From DASQVO01 sp035640715 (GTDB lineage Bacteria > Actinomycetota > Actinomycetes > Streptosporangiales > Streptosporangiaceae), in assembly GCA_035640715.1 (NCBI GenBank), contig DASQVO010000096.1, positions 1 to 26,863 of the forward strand: a DNA stretch of 26,863 nucleotides. Reading direction: 5' to 3'. The stretch's first letter is position 1; each line of letters begins with the position of its first letter. The notes beneath the pieces were generated by a model. The model saw nothing but the letters and a program-made list of their open reading frames with translations, ran no database searches and was not told the DNA's origin. Below, one piece after another: positions 7,336 through 14,600 of this stretch. The position numbers and the translations under genes were made by a program.

Positions 7336-8757
7336 CTACAGGCCCAGCGCCGTAGGCACCATATACAAGCCGAAGCCGATGACGACCAGGCACAGGACGG
7401 TGCAGACCACACGGTAGGCCCCGCGCATCCGGTGCTCCGGCGGCAGGGCCCTGGCCTCCAGAACGAGCAGGAAGCCGAGCACCACGGGCAGCAGCAGGGC
7501 GTTCATGACCTCCACGTCGACCGCCAGGTTCACCAGGTTGACGCTGGCCAGCACGAGGATCGCACCGAGGATGTGGGCCAGGGCGTAGACCAGGTAGAAC
7601 TTGACGTTGCCGCGGTTCAGCCGCTGATTGAGGCTGTGCCGCCAGCCGAGGACCTCAGCCACGCCCCACGAGCCGGCCAGCGAGACGACGATCGCCGCGA
7701 CCAGGGCGCCGCCGAGGATGGCCGCACCGATCAGCACCTTCGAGGCGGACGAGCCGATGTAGGGCTGCAGCGCCCCGGCGAGCTGCCCGACGGTGTTGAG
7801 CGGCGTATGGCGGTTGACCGTGAAGATGGTCGCGGCGAAGGTGATGATCACCACGATCATGATCCCCTGGGTGATCAGGGTGCCGACGGCCGTGTCACGC
7901 CGTTCGGCCCGCAGCATCCGGGGGTTCAGCCCTTTGTCGACGATGGCGCTCTGCTGGTAGAAGATCATCCATGGCATGACCACGGCGCCCACGTTCGCGG
8001 CCAGCAGGTAGACGTAGGAATGCTGGCGCAGCGGCAGCGACGCCAGCCCGAGGGCCAGCTGATGCGCGCTCGGGTGGGCCAGGATCATGGCCGGGATGAA
8101 GGCCAGCTCGGCCAGGCCGATGGCGATGCCGATCCGCTCGATACGCCGGTAGCTGCCGGTGAAGGCCAGGCCGAGCAGGAACGCCGTCGCTACCGGGATG
8201 GTCACCCACCGGGAGATCCCGAACAGCTCGCCGACGCCGGCGACGCCGGCAAATTCCGTCAGCAGGGCGCCCACCGCGGACGCCAGCAGGGTGCCGGCCG
8301 ACAGGACGCCCCAGCCCAGCCCGAAATGCTCCCTGATCAGCCGGCCGTGGCCCTTGCCGGTGACCACCCCGAGCCGGACCACGATCTCCTGGGCCATGAA
8401 CAGGATGGGGATGAGGGCGATCTGCGGCAGGACCATGGCATAGCCCCACTGGGCGCCCGACTGGGCCGCGGTGATCAGGCATCCGGCGTCCGTGTCGGCC
8501 AGCATGACGATGAGGCCGGGGCCCCAGACCGCGAGCACCAGACGTGAGCGCGCCAGCCGCTGGACGGCAGCGCCGATCTGCCCGGCCAGGGTACCTGCCG
8601 TGCCATGGCTGGCAGGCGTGCCCTGGCTCGGTGAGACCGGCTGGCTCGGGGGGCTCGGGGGGCTGGATAGAGTACCGTCGCTCGCGGCGTGAGCGTCTCC
8701 CGCAGCCAACCGTCCTCCCGACGTGATCGGTAAGCGGCGCGGGCGCTCGGGATGCAT
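7336..8757 (-). CDS. NRAMP-like (SLC11 family) divalent metal transporter with altered metal motifs
   Basis: A 473-aa membrane protein with about 11 helices. The Nramp fold is recognisable from WGPGLIVML (TM1), the AQEIVVRLGVVTGKGHGRLI region (TM3 and following loop) and AANVGAVVMPWMIFYQQSAI (TM6). The canonical TM1 DPGN is replaced by DTDAG (residues 88-92), and TM6 MPH by MPW (261-263), so ion coordination must differ from Mn/Fe-transporting MntH. This resembles the diverged NRAMP-related group, some of which carry Mg. The first roughly 60 residues are low-complexity Pro/Ser. ATG 8757 has no ribosome site; TTG 8709, preceded by GGGAGG, is a plausible true start. An iron-box palindrome lies just upstream. 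Confidence 0.85.
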   Translation of the reverse strand: MHPERPRRLPITSGGRLAAGDAHAASDGTLSSPPSPPSQPVSPSQGTPASHGTAGTLAGQIGAAVQRLARSRLVLAVWGPGLIVMLADTDAGCLITAAQSGAQWGYAMVLPQIALIPILFMAQEIVVRLGVVTGKGHGRLIREHFGLGWGVLSAGTLLASAVGALLTEFAGVAGVGELFGISRWVTIPVATAFLLGLAFTGSYRRIERIGIAIGLAELAFIPAMILAHPSAHQLALGLASLPLRQHSYVYLLAANVGAVVMPWMIFYQQSAIVDKGLNPRMLRAERRDTAVGTLITQGIMIVVIITFAATIFTVNRHTPLNTVGQLAGALQPYIGSSASKVLIGAAILGGALVAAIVVSLAGSWGVAEVLGWRHSLNQRLNRGNVKFYLVYALAHILGAILVLASVNLVNLAVDVEVMNALLLPVVLGFLLVLEARALPPEHRMRGAYRVVCTVLCLVVIGFGLYMVPTALGL

Positions 8758-8794
8758 ATATCTATACGCCCCAAGGCTCCGTAACCCGCTCTAC

Positions 8795-8813
8795 TTAGGT
8801 AAGCCTTACCTAA
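8795..8813. promoter_or_regulatory. DtxR/IdeR-type iron box (perfect 19-bp dyad)
   Basis: TTAGGTAAGCCTTACCTAA is a perfect inverted repeat about a central base and close to the DtxR/IdeR/DmdR consensus (TTAGGTTAGSCTAACCTAA). It lies 37 bp upstream of ATG 8757 of the NRAMP-like gene. A TATAGAT -10-like element (8760-8766, minus strand) sits between. It predicts metal-dependent repression, by Fe or Mn, of the transporter. Confidence 0.8.
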
Positions 8814-9070
8814 CTCTTTGCCTACCCTATCGGCCGGTACCCCGGCGTTGTCAATGGCTCAGCGCCCTGACGTGCAACGCAGGGCGGATTGCGATCGGCC
8901 GTCCCGGCTCGGCGGGCCATCCCCCCGGCGGGCAAGCCCTCCTGGGTCCCGGGAGTGGCCGGGGCGCCGACCTATGATTGCGTTACCCGACGATTGCGTT
9001 CCCCGGCCAGGTCAGATCAATCCAGGATCCGTCCGCGAAGCGCCGGAACCTGCCCACGGAGGCGAGTCTG
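8814..9070. other. Rest of the divergent region before the flavoprotein gene
   Basis: No gene is seen. It contains a 16-bp tandem repeat (listed separately) and a TATGAT hexamer at 8973-8978 that lacks a convincing -35 box. The promoter of the plus-strand reductase must lie here. Confidence 0.4.
8976..9007 (+). repeat. 16-bp direct tandem repeat (14/16 identical)
   Basis: GATTGCGTTACCCGAC (8976-8991) is followed at once by GATTGCGTTCCCCGGC (8992-9007), 64 bp before the reductase start. The period and position fit a two-site activator or repressor element. It overlaps the TATGAT hexamer. Confidence 0.55.
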
Positions 9071-10309
9071 ATGCCAGCAGGACCCACGTTCGTGATCGTC
9101 GGCGCCAGTCTCGCCGGGGCCAAGGCGGCCGAGGCGCTGCGGAAGGAGGGGTTCGGCGGGCAGATCGTGCTCATCGGGCAGGAGAGGCACTACCCGTACG
9201 AGCGCCCGCCGCTGTCCAAGGACTACCTCCAGGGCAATGCCGAGCGGGACGTGATCTTCGTGCACGAGGACGGCTGGTACGCCGAGCACTCGGTCGACCT
9301 GCGGCTCAGCACCGCCGTGACGGCGATCGACCGGGCGCGGCGTGAAGTAACGCTGGCGAGCGGCGAGGGCGTCGGCTACGACAAGCTGCTGCTGGCCACC
9401 GGCGCCACGCCGCGCCTGCTGCCAGTGCCCGGGGCGAGCGTCGAGGGCGTGCTGTGCCTGCGCACAGTCGACGACAGCGAGTGCATCCGTGAGATCCTGC
9501 CGTCAGCGTCCCGGGTCGCCATCGTCGGGGCGGGCTGGATCGGGCTGGAAGTGGCCGCCGCGGCGAGGATCGCGGGGGCGGAGGTGATGATCCTGGAGGC
9601 GGCGGGGCTTCCGCTGCTGCGCGTGCTCGGCCCCGAGGTGGCGACGGTATTCGCTGGCCTGCACCGTGAGCACGGCGTCGATTTCCGGTTCGGCGTGTCC
9701 GTGGCGGAGATCCTGGTCAGCGACGGCAGGGCCAGCGGCGTGCGGCTGGCCGACGGGACCGAGGTCAACGCCGACGCCGTCATTATCGGCATCGGCGTGG
9801 CTCCCGCCGTCCAGCTAGCCGAGGCGGCCGGCCTTGAGGTGCGCGACGGAGTAGTGACCGACGCGGCCCTGCGCACGTCCGACCCCGACATCTACGCGGC
9901 CGGCGATGTCGCCCGCGCGTTCCACCCGATGCTGGCCAAGCACATCCGCGTCGAGCACTGGGCCAACGCGCTCAACCAGCCGGCCACTGCCGCACGCGCC
10001 ATGCTCGGCCAGGACGTCGCCTACGACAGGCTGCCGTACTTCTACACCGACCAGTACGACCTCGGCATGGAGTACGTCGGTCATGTCGAGCCCGATGGCT
10101 ATGACCGCGTGGTGACCCGCGGGGATGTCGGCAAGCGTGAGTTCATCGCGTTCTGGCTGGCCCAGGGCCGTCTGCTGGCGGGCATGAACGTCAATGTCTG
10201 GGATGTCTCCGAGCAGATCGGGCGGCTTATCAGAGCCGGTAATCCGGTTGACCCGGACCGCCTCGCCGACCCGGCGGTCCCGCTCGAGAACACCGTCGTG
10301 CCTTCCTGA
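9071..10309 (+). CDS. FAD-dependent ferredoxin/rubredoxin reductase-type oxidoreductase
   Basis: A 412-aa protein of the Pyr_redox_2 plus Reductase_C family (putidaredoxin/rhodocoxin reductase-like). FAD site: FVIVGASLAGAKAAEALRKEGF near the N-terminus; YERPPLSKDYL; TGATPRLLPVPG. NAD(P) site: VAIVGAGWIGLEVAAAARIAG. The second FAD motif is DIYAAGDVARA, followed by HWANALNQPATAARAMLG and a C-terminal domain (YFYTDQYDLGMEYVG). These enzymes pass electrons from NAD(P)H to small ferredoxins that feed P450s or dioxygenases. GGAGG is 8 nt before ATG 9071. No partner ferredoxin or P450 is adjacent; the Rieske oxygenase 7 kb downstream is a possible client but has its own reductase. Confidence 0.9.
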   Translation: MPAGPTFVIVGASLAGAKAAEALRKEGFGGQIVLIGQERHYPYERPPLSKDYLQGNAERDVIFVHEDGWYAEHSVDLRLSTAVTAIDRARREVTLASGEGVGYDKLLLATGATPRLLPVPGASVEGVLCLRTVDDSECIREILPSASRVAIVGAGWIGLEVAAAARIAGAEVMILEAAGLPLLRVLGPEVATVFAGLHREHGVDFRFGVSVAEILVSDGRASGVRLADGTEVNADAVIIGIGVAPAVQLAEAAGLEVRDGVVTDAALRTSDPDIYAAGDVARAFHPMLAKHIRVEHWANALNQPATAARAMLGQDVAYDRLPYFYTDQYDLGMEYVGHVEPDGYDRVVTRGDVGKREFIAFWLAQGRLLAGMNVNVWDVSEQIGRLIRAGNPVDPDRLADPAVPLENTVVPS

Positions 10310-10387
10310 CTTCGCCCGCCGCAGGTTCCACCGCCCGCGACGGCTAGCCTGCTGCTGACACGTAGTCACCAGCGAGAGGCGGCATCG

Positions 10388-11731
10388 ATGACTGGCTGGG
10401 CCGAGCACGCCATCTGGTGGCAGCTGCACCCCATCAGCTTTGCCGGCGCGGCCCCGATCGCAGCGGACGCCGGTGCGCTGGACGCCGCCGCGGCCGGGCA
10501 CCGGCTGCTCCGGCTTGGGGCGTGGCTGGACTATCTGATCGATCTGGGGTGCAACGGGCTGGCCCTGGGGCCAATCTTCGCCAGCGAGTCCCACGGCTAT
10601 GACACCATCGACCACTTCCGCATCGACCCGCGGCTCGGCACGGACGACGACTTCAGCCGCCTCGTCGCGGACTGCCGGGACCGCGGCGTCAACCTGCTGC
10701 TGGACGGCGTCTTCCATCACGTCGGCCGCGGGTTCCCGGCGTTCCAGGACGTCCTCGCGCATCGCCGGTCCTCGGCCTACCTGCCGTGGTTCCGGGTGGA
10801 CTTCGGTGCGGACGGCCCCAACGAGCCGGACGGTTTCGGCTACGCCGACTTCGAGGGCCACCGGAATCTGGTCGCGCTCAACCATGCCGAACCGGCCGTA
10901 CAGGACTACGTCAGCGACGTGATGCGATACTGGCTTGACCGCGGCGCCGCTGGCTGGCGGCTCGATGCCGCCTACGCGGTGCCTGCCGCCTTCTGGCGCA
11001 CGGTCATCAGCCGGGTGCGCCGCGACCATCCGGATGCCTGGTTTGTCGGCGAAGTTATCCACGGCGACTACATGGCGATCGTCCGGGACGGCGGCCTGGA
11101 CTCGGTGACCCAGTATGAGCTGTGGAAGGCGATCTGGAGTTCCCTGAATGACGGAAATTTCTTCGAGCTTGCCTGGGCCTTTGACCGGCATAATGGCTTC
11201 GCTGAGGTCTTCGCGCCGCTGACCTTCGTCGGCAACCACGATGTCACCCGTATTGCCAGCAGGGTCGATGACCTGCGCCATCTTCCGCACGCGCTGGCGA
11301 TCCTGTTCACGGTGGCCGGCACGCCGAGCGTCTACGCGGGTGATGAGCAGGCCTTCCGCGGGGTGAAATACGACCGCGCGGGCGGCGACGACGAGATCAG
11401 GCCCGCCTTTCCCGGCTCACCCGGCGGCCTCGCGCCGCACGGCTGGCCGGTCTACCGGCTGCACCAGGACCTCATCGGGCTGCGGCGCCGCAACCCCTGG
11501 CTGGTCCGCGCGCACACCCGGGTGCTGCACCTGGAGAACGAGGCGCTGGCCTATGAGTCCGCCGATCCCGCCGGTGGCACCGGCATCGCGGTCCTGCTGA
11601 ACATCTCGGATGCCCCTGTCACGTTCCCGCTGGCCGGGCTGGCGGGCAAGCGCGTCCTGGGGAGTGACGATTCCGGCGGCTGGGAACGCCTCGAACCCCA
11701 TGGCTGGGCCGTTCTCGAACTTCACCCGTAA
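10388..11731 (+). CDS. GH13 (alpha-amylase family) glycosidase
   Basis: A 447-aa TIM-barrel enzyme. Conserved GH13 regions are present: I, LLLDGVFHHVG (about 103-113); II, GWRLDAAYAVP with nucleophile Asp193; III, WFVGEVIHG with acid/base Glu222; IV, FVGNHDVTR with Asp285. GYDTIDHFRIDPRLGTDDDF is the usual beta3 segment. There is no signal peptide, so it acts inside the cell on imported alpha-glucosides or maltooligosaccharides, or on trehalose-type sugars; exact specificity is unclear. GAGAGG lies about 9 nt before ATG. It ends 78 bp before the convergent GntR gene. It may use sugars brought in by importers like the one at 2693-5948 (inference). Confidence 0.9.
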   Translation: MTGWAEHAIWWQLHPISFAGAAPIAADAGALDAAAAGHRLLRLGAWLDYLIDLGCNGLALGPIFASESHGYDTIDHFRIDPRLGTDDDFSRLVADCRDRGVNLLLDGVFHHVGRGFPAFQDVLAHRRSSAYLPWFRVDFGADGPNEPDGFGYADFEGHRNLVALNHAEPAVQDYVSDVMRYWLDRGAAGWRLDAAYAVPAAFWRTVISRVRRDHPDAWFVGEVIHGDYMAIVRDGGLDSVTQYELWKAIWSSLNDGNFFELAWAFDRHNGFAEVFAPLTFVGNHDVTRIASRVDDLRHLPHALAILFTVAGTPSVYAGDEQAFRGVKYDRAGGDDEIRPAFPGSPGGLAPHGWPVYRLHQDLIGLRRRNPWLVRAHTRVLHLENEALAYESADPAGGTGIAVLLNISDAPVTFPLAGLAGKRVLGSDDSGGWERLEPHGWAVLELHP

Positions 11732-11809
11732 CGAGTGAGCGCCGTCGGCGGAGGGCTCTCCCGCGGGCCGGACGTCAGCGTCTTGGCTGGGTTTACCGTC
11801 CCGGGCGGG

Positions 11810-12568
11810 TCAGCGGCCCAGGCGGTGGGCCGTGCGCTCGAGGTGTTCCCGCATGATCTGGGTAGCCGCGTCCGGGTCGCGGCGGCGGACTGCCTCGATA
11901 AAGCGCTCGTGCTCACGGGTGCCGAGGCCGCCCATCTCCGGCGCGGCCTCCTGGGCCTGCTGAAGCGACATGAGGATCGGCCCGCGGAAGGACTCGACGA
12001 GCATCACCACGGCCGGGTTGTGCGTCGCCTGCGCGACCCGGATGTGGAATTCCAGCGAGAAGTCCATCGAGTAGCCGCCGGCTCGCAGCGCCGCCTCGGA
12101 CCGCTCGCAAATCTCCTCAAGGTCCGCGATATCCTGCTCGGTGGCCCGTTCGCAGACGAGCGGTACGATGCCCACTTCCAGTATCATCCGGACCTCGGTG
12201 ACATCGGCCGCGCTGATGACCGACAGGGTCAGCAGGTCGGCTAGGCCCTCACCGACGCGGTCACTTGACGGGGCCGTAACGAACGCGCCGCCGCGCGCGC
12301 CGACCCGGATCTCGACCAGCCCGCTGGACTCCAGCATCCGCAGCGCCTCCCGCACGGTCACCCGGCTTACGCCGAAGCGCTCGCAGAGGTCACGCTCCGG
12401 AGGCAGCCGGTCCCCGGGCTTCAGCTGTCCCTGGCGCATCAAAAGACGGATCTGGTCGACGATGATTTCGGAGATCCGGCCGACGCTGACCCGGCTGAAC
12501 ATACCTGGCTCCGCAGGAGGGGGGACAAGGACCTCCCTGGCCTGCACGGTTTCCCGCGACCCGGCCAT
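11810..12568 (-). CDS. GntR-family (FadR subfamily, FCD domain) transcriptional regulator
   Basis: A 252-aa protein. The N-terminal winged helix (about residues 29-98) has the GntR signature LKPGDRLPPERDLCERFGVS and RVTVREALRMLESSGLVEI. The C-terminal all-helical FCD ligand domain follows, with DVTEVRMILEVGIVPLVCERA and FSLEFHIRVAQATHNPAVVML, including the His residues that bind metal in this family. Ligands are usually organic acids. AGGAGGAGA precedes ATG 12568. The gene is divergent from the ferredoxin reductase that opens the aromatic locus, and GT-N3-AC elements typical of FadR-type operators occur in that locus at 12,944, 14,572 and 21,400. It is therefore the best candidate pathway regulator (inference). 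Confidence 0.92.
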   Translation of the reverse strand: MAGSRETVQAREVLVPPPAEPGMFSRVSVGRISEIIVDQIRLLMRQGQLKPGDRLPPERDLCERFGVSRVTVREALRMLESSGLVEIRVGARGGAFVTAPSSDRVGEGLADLLTLSVISAADVTEVRMILEVGIVPLVCERATEQDIADLEEICERSEAALRAGGYSMDFSLEFHIRVAQATHNPAVVMLVESFRGPILMSLQQAQEAAPEMGGLGTREHERFIEAVRRRDPDAATQIMREHLERTAHRLGR

Positions 12569-12619
12569 CTGTCTCCTCCTTCGGGACGTGCTACGTGATG
12601 TCAGGGGATGCGAAGAGCT

Positions 12620-12655
12620 TCACTATATGTGAGGCATTATGGTTGGGCCAATCAT
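12620..12655 (-). promoter_or_regulatory. GntR gene promoter with overlapping dyads
   Basis: On the minus strand, TTGGCC (12651-12646) and TATAGT (12627-12622) are spaced 18 bp. An imperfect 17-bp palindrome, ATGGTTGG-G-CCAATCAT (12639-12655, one mismatched pair), covers the -35. TCAC-N5-GTGA (12620-12632) covers the -10. This suggests autoregulation. Confidence 0.45.
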
Positions 12656-12913
12656 CACGCCCGCATCGCAAGGGCCTTCATATACATACCGTCACCATCA
12701 TTATCGTCTTCCGGTGGTTCCGGGAAGGCCTCCCCGTACACGCGGCTTGCATGCGGGTGCGAGGTGAGTGCAATGTCACTCCGGCTGGTTCCGGGTGCAG
12801 GCATTCGTATCTACGGTTGCCGGCAAGGGCGCACGGCCCGGCTCGGGAAGCGCGGCTGGCGGCTGAGGGAAGACTCGGCTGAGGGGGAGCGCGAAGAAGC
12901 AGCCCTGATGCCC
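12656..12913. other. Middle of the 412-bp divergent region, nothing convincing
   Basis: This part lies between the GntR promoter and the ferredoxin reductase promoter. Open frames here lack ribosome sites and recognisable products. I see no strong hairpin or repeat. Confidence 0.4.
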
Positions 12914-12952
12914 TTGCCCGGGCGCCAAGGTCTGCGCATAATGGTATGACCT
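12914..12952 (+). promoter_or_regulatory. Promoter of the ferredoxin reductase/ferredoxin unit with candidate operator
   Basis: TTGCCC (12914-12919), a 17-bp spacer and CATAAT (12937-12942) form a promoter. TGGTATGACCT (12942-12952) directly follows the -10 and contains GT-N3-AC inside inverted GGT/ACC, the arrangement expected of a FadR-type GntR site covering the transcription start. Confidence 0.5.
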
Positions 12953-12980
12953 TAGTCCTCTATTTAGGGAGGGAGGTCTG

Positions 12981-14105
12981 GTGCCCCATCCGCAATTGGC
13001 CGACGCCGGGCCCGGCGGGCCTGACGGGCCCGGCGGGCCCGTCAGCGCAGATGTTGACGCGCTCATCGTGGGCGCCGGCCCCGTCGGCCTCTACGCCGCC
13101 TACTATGCGGGGTTCCGCGGCCTGTCCGTCGCGGTCATGGATTCCCTGCCAGAGATCGGCGGTCAGGTCTCCGCCATGTACCCGGAGAAGCTGATCTACG
13201 ACATCGCGGGATTCCCCGCCGTCCGCGGCCGGGACCTGATCGCTGGGCTCGCCGAGCAGGCCGGCCGGTACGAGCCGAAGTATGTGCTCGGCGAGGAAGC
13301 CCGGTTCCTGGAGTACTCCGGCGGCATGCCGGTCATCACGGCATCGTCGGGACTGCGCCTGCGCGCGAAGTTCATCGTCGTGACCAGCGGGATCGGCACG
13401 TTCACGCCGCGGCGCCTGCCGGCCCTTGCCGCGTTCGAGAACAAGGGCGTCGCCTACTTCGTGCCGCAGCCGGAGGATTACCGGGACCGGGACGTCGTGA
13501 TCGTCGGCGGCGGGGACAGTGCGTTCGACTGGGCCCTCACGCTGTCACCGGTCGCCCGTTCGGTGACCATGGTGCACCGGCGCGAGACCTTCCGCGCGCA
13601 CGAGGCGCTCGTCCGGCAGGTGCTCGACCTGCCGGTGCCCGTGGTGACCAGCGCCGAAGTCGTCGCGGCCAGCGGTGATGGCTGGATCGAGGCGGTGGAC
13701 GTGCGCCGCAAGCGGGCCGGGGAAACCAGCCGGCTGAAGGCCCAGGCGGTGGTGGCCGCCCTTGGCTTCATCGCCGACATCAGCGCCCTGGAGTCCTGGG
13801 GGCTGGACATCGTCGACCGCCGCCTGGTGGTCAGCACGGACATGGCGACGAACCTGGACCGGGTGTACGCGGCCGGCGACATCACCGAATATCCGGGGAA
13901 GGTCCGGCTCATCGCCGTCGGGTTCGGCGAGGCCGCGACCGCGGTGAACAACGCGGTGGCCGCGCTTGACCCGGCGTCCCCGCTGTTCCCTGGGCACTCC
14001 AGCGATCTGCCCGCCCGGGCCGCCGCTGCGGGCCCCGCCGGCACTGTCAATTCTGCCGCCGCCGCCAGCGCGGCTGCTAGCACCGGCGCCGTCGACGCCG
14101 CCTGA
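12981..14105 (+). CDS. Ferredoxin--NADP+ reductase, thioredoxin-reductase-like type
   Basis: A 374-aa flavoprotein of the YumC/FNR2 class. FAD site ALIVGAGPVGLYAAYYAGFRG (about residues 27-47), then SLPEIGGQVSAMYPEKLIYD and IAGFPAVRGRDL. The NADPH site is VVIVGGGDSAFDWALTL with VHRRETFRAHEA. The second FAD motif is DRVYAAGDITEYPGKVRLIAVGFGEAATAVNNA. It lacks the CxxC of thioredoxin reductases, as expected for FNRs. GTG 12981 is preceded by GGGAGG. Unusual: a Gly/Pro-rich N-terminal extension encoded by an 18-bp direct repeat, and an Ala-rich C-terminal tail. A 7Fe ferredoxin follows after 15 bp, so the pair probably reduces the Rieske oxygenase at 16,334. Confidence 0.92.
   Translation: MPHPQLADAGPGGPDGPGGPVSADVDALIVGAGPVGLYAAYYAGFRGLSVAVMDSLPEIGGQVSAMYPEKLIYDIAGFPAVRGRDLIAGLAEQAGRYEPKYVLGEEARFLEYSGGMPVITASSGLRLRAKFIVVTSGIGTFTPRRLPALAAFENKGVAYFVPQPEDYRDRDVVIVGGGDSAFDWALTLSPVARSVTMVHRRETFRAHEALVRQVLDLPVPVVTSAEVVAASGDGWIEAVDVRRKRAGETSRLKAQAVVAALGFIADISALESWGLDIVDRRLVVSTDMATNLDRVYAAGDITEYPGKVRLIAVGFGEAATAVNNAVAALDPASPLFPGHSSDLPARAAAAGPAGTVNSAAAASAAASTGAVDAA
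13021..13045. repeat. Perfect 11-bp inverted repeat inside the reductase 5' coding region
   Basis: CTGACGGGCCC (13021-13031) and GGGCCCGTCAG (13035-13045) flank a 3-nt loop, about 40 nt after the start codon. The left arm also belongs to an 18-bp direct repeat (13008-13025 and 13026-13043). It would be a very stable mRNA hairpin. Confidence 0.6.
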
Positions 14106-14120
14106 ACGAGGACCCTGCCG

Positions 14121-14462
14121 ATGCCATATTTCATTGCCGCGCCATGCATCGACGTGATGGACAAGTCGTGCATCGACGAATGCCCGGTCGACTGCATCTA
14201 CGAGGGTGAGCGCAAGCTGTACATCAACCCCCGGGAATGCATCGACTGCGGGGCCTGTGAGCCCGCCTGCCCCGAGACCGCGATCTTTCCGGACTTCAAG
14301 GCACCCGCCGACATGGCCGCGTTCGCCGCGGACAACGAGCGGTTCTTCACCGACCCGCTGCCCGGGCGGCCGGAGCCGGTCGGCAACCCCGGCGGCAGCG
14401 GCAAAGCCGGCCCGGTCGGGGCGGACACGCCCATGGTCCAGTCGTGGGAGGCCGGCGGCTGA
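14121..14462 (+). CDS. fdxA: 7Fe ferredoxin ([3Fe-4S][4Fe-4S], FdxA type)
   Basis: A 113-aa ferredoxin. The first Cys set is C9, C17, C21 and C25 (DKSCIDECPVDCIYEGERKL); the second is C40, C43, C46 and C50 (CIDCGACEPACP). The C9-x7-C17-x3-C21-P spacing is that of seven-iron actinobacterial ferredoxins such as FdxA. After residue 60 there is a longer than usual Gly/Pro tail. GAGGA lies about 10 nt before ATG 14121. It follows the ferredoxin-NADP reductase by 15 bp and probably carries electrons from it to the Rieske oxygenase. FdxA-type proteins also serve P450s, so other clients are possible. Confidence 0.92.
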   Translation: MPYFIAAPCIDVMDKSCIDECPVDCIYEGERKLYINPRECIDCGACEPACPETAIFPDFKAPADMAAFAADNERFFTDPLPGRPEPVGNPGGSGKAGPVGADTPMVQSWEAGG

Positions 14463-14509
14463 GCCGGGAACGGCGATGGGCCGCGCACGGGCCGGCCAGG
14501 AAACGTTTC

Positions 14510-14587
14510 GTAACAGACCGCTCACGGGGCAGTGCGATCCTCGACGGGCCTCCGGAGCAAGAGGTATAACTGTTAGACCGATCACGG
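14510..14587 (+). promoter_or_regulatory. Promoter and operator region of the bicupin-Rieske operon
   Basis: TCGACG (14541-14546), an 18-bp spacer and TATAAC (14565-14570) form a promoter. GGTATAACTGTTAGACC (14563-14579) overlaps the -10 and start, and closely matches GGTAATCTGTCAGACC at 21392-21407. A second copy of its right half, AGACCGCTCACGG (14515-14527), matches AGACCGATCACGG (14575-14587) exactly 60 bp away. This looks like a repressor site with an upstream auxiliary site. Confidence 0.55.
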
Positions 14588-14600
14588 CAAGGGAGTCGTC

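Noticed and set aside
7432..8547. A 371-codon plus-strand open frame opposite the NRAMP-like gene
   Set aside because: It is hydrophilic low-complexity translation of the complement of membrane helices, with no family signature.
8973..8978. TATGAT as the -10 of the flavoprotein reductase
   Set aside because: No acceptable -35 at 16-19 bp, and the hexamer lies partly inside a tandem repeat. Not listed as a promoter.
9815..11290. A 491-codon minus-strand open frame opposite the reductase and GH13 genes
   Set aside because: It spans two real genes with conserved catalytic motifs on the plus strand and shows no motif or ribosome site of its own.
13545..14585. A 346-codon minus-strand open frame opposite the ferredoxin reductase and ferredoxin
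   Set aside because: The plus strand encodes intact FAD, NADPH and Fe-S motifs; the minus frame has none.
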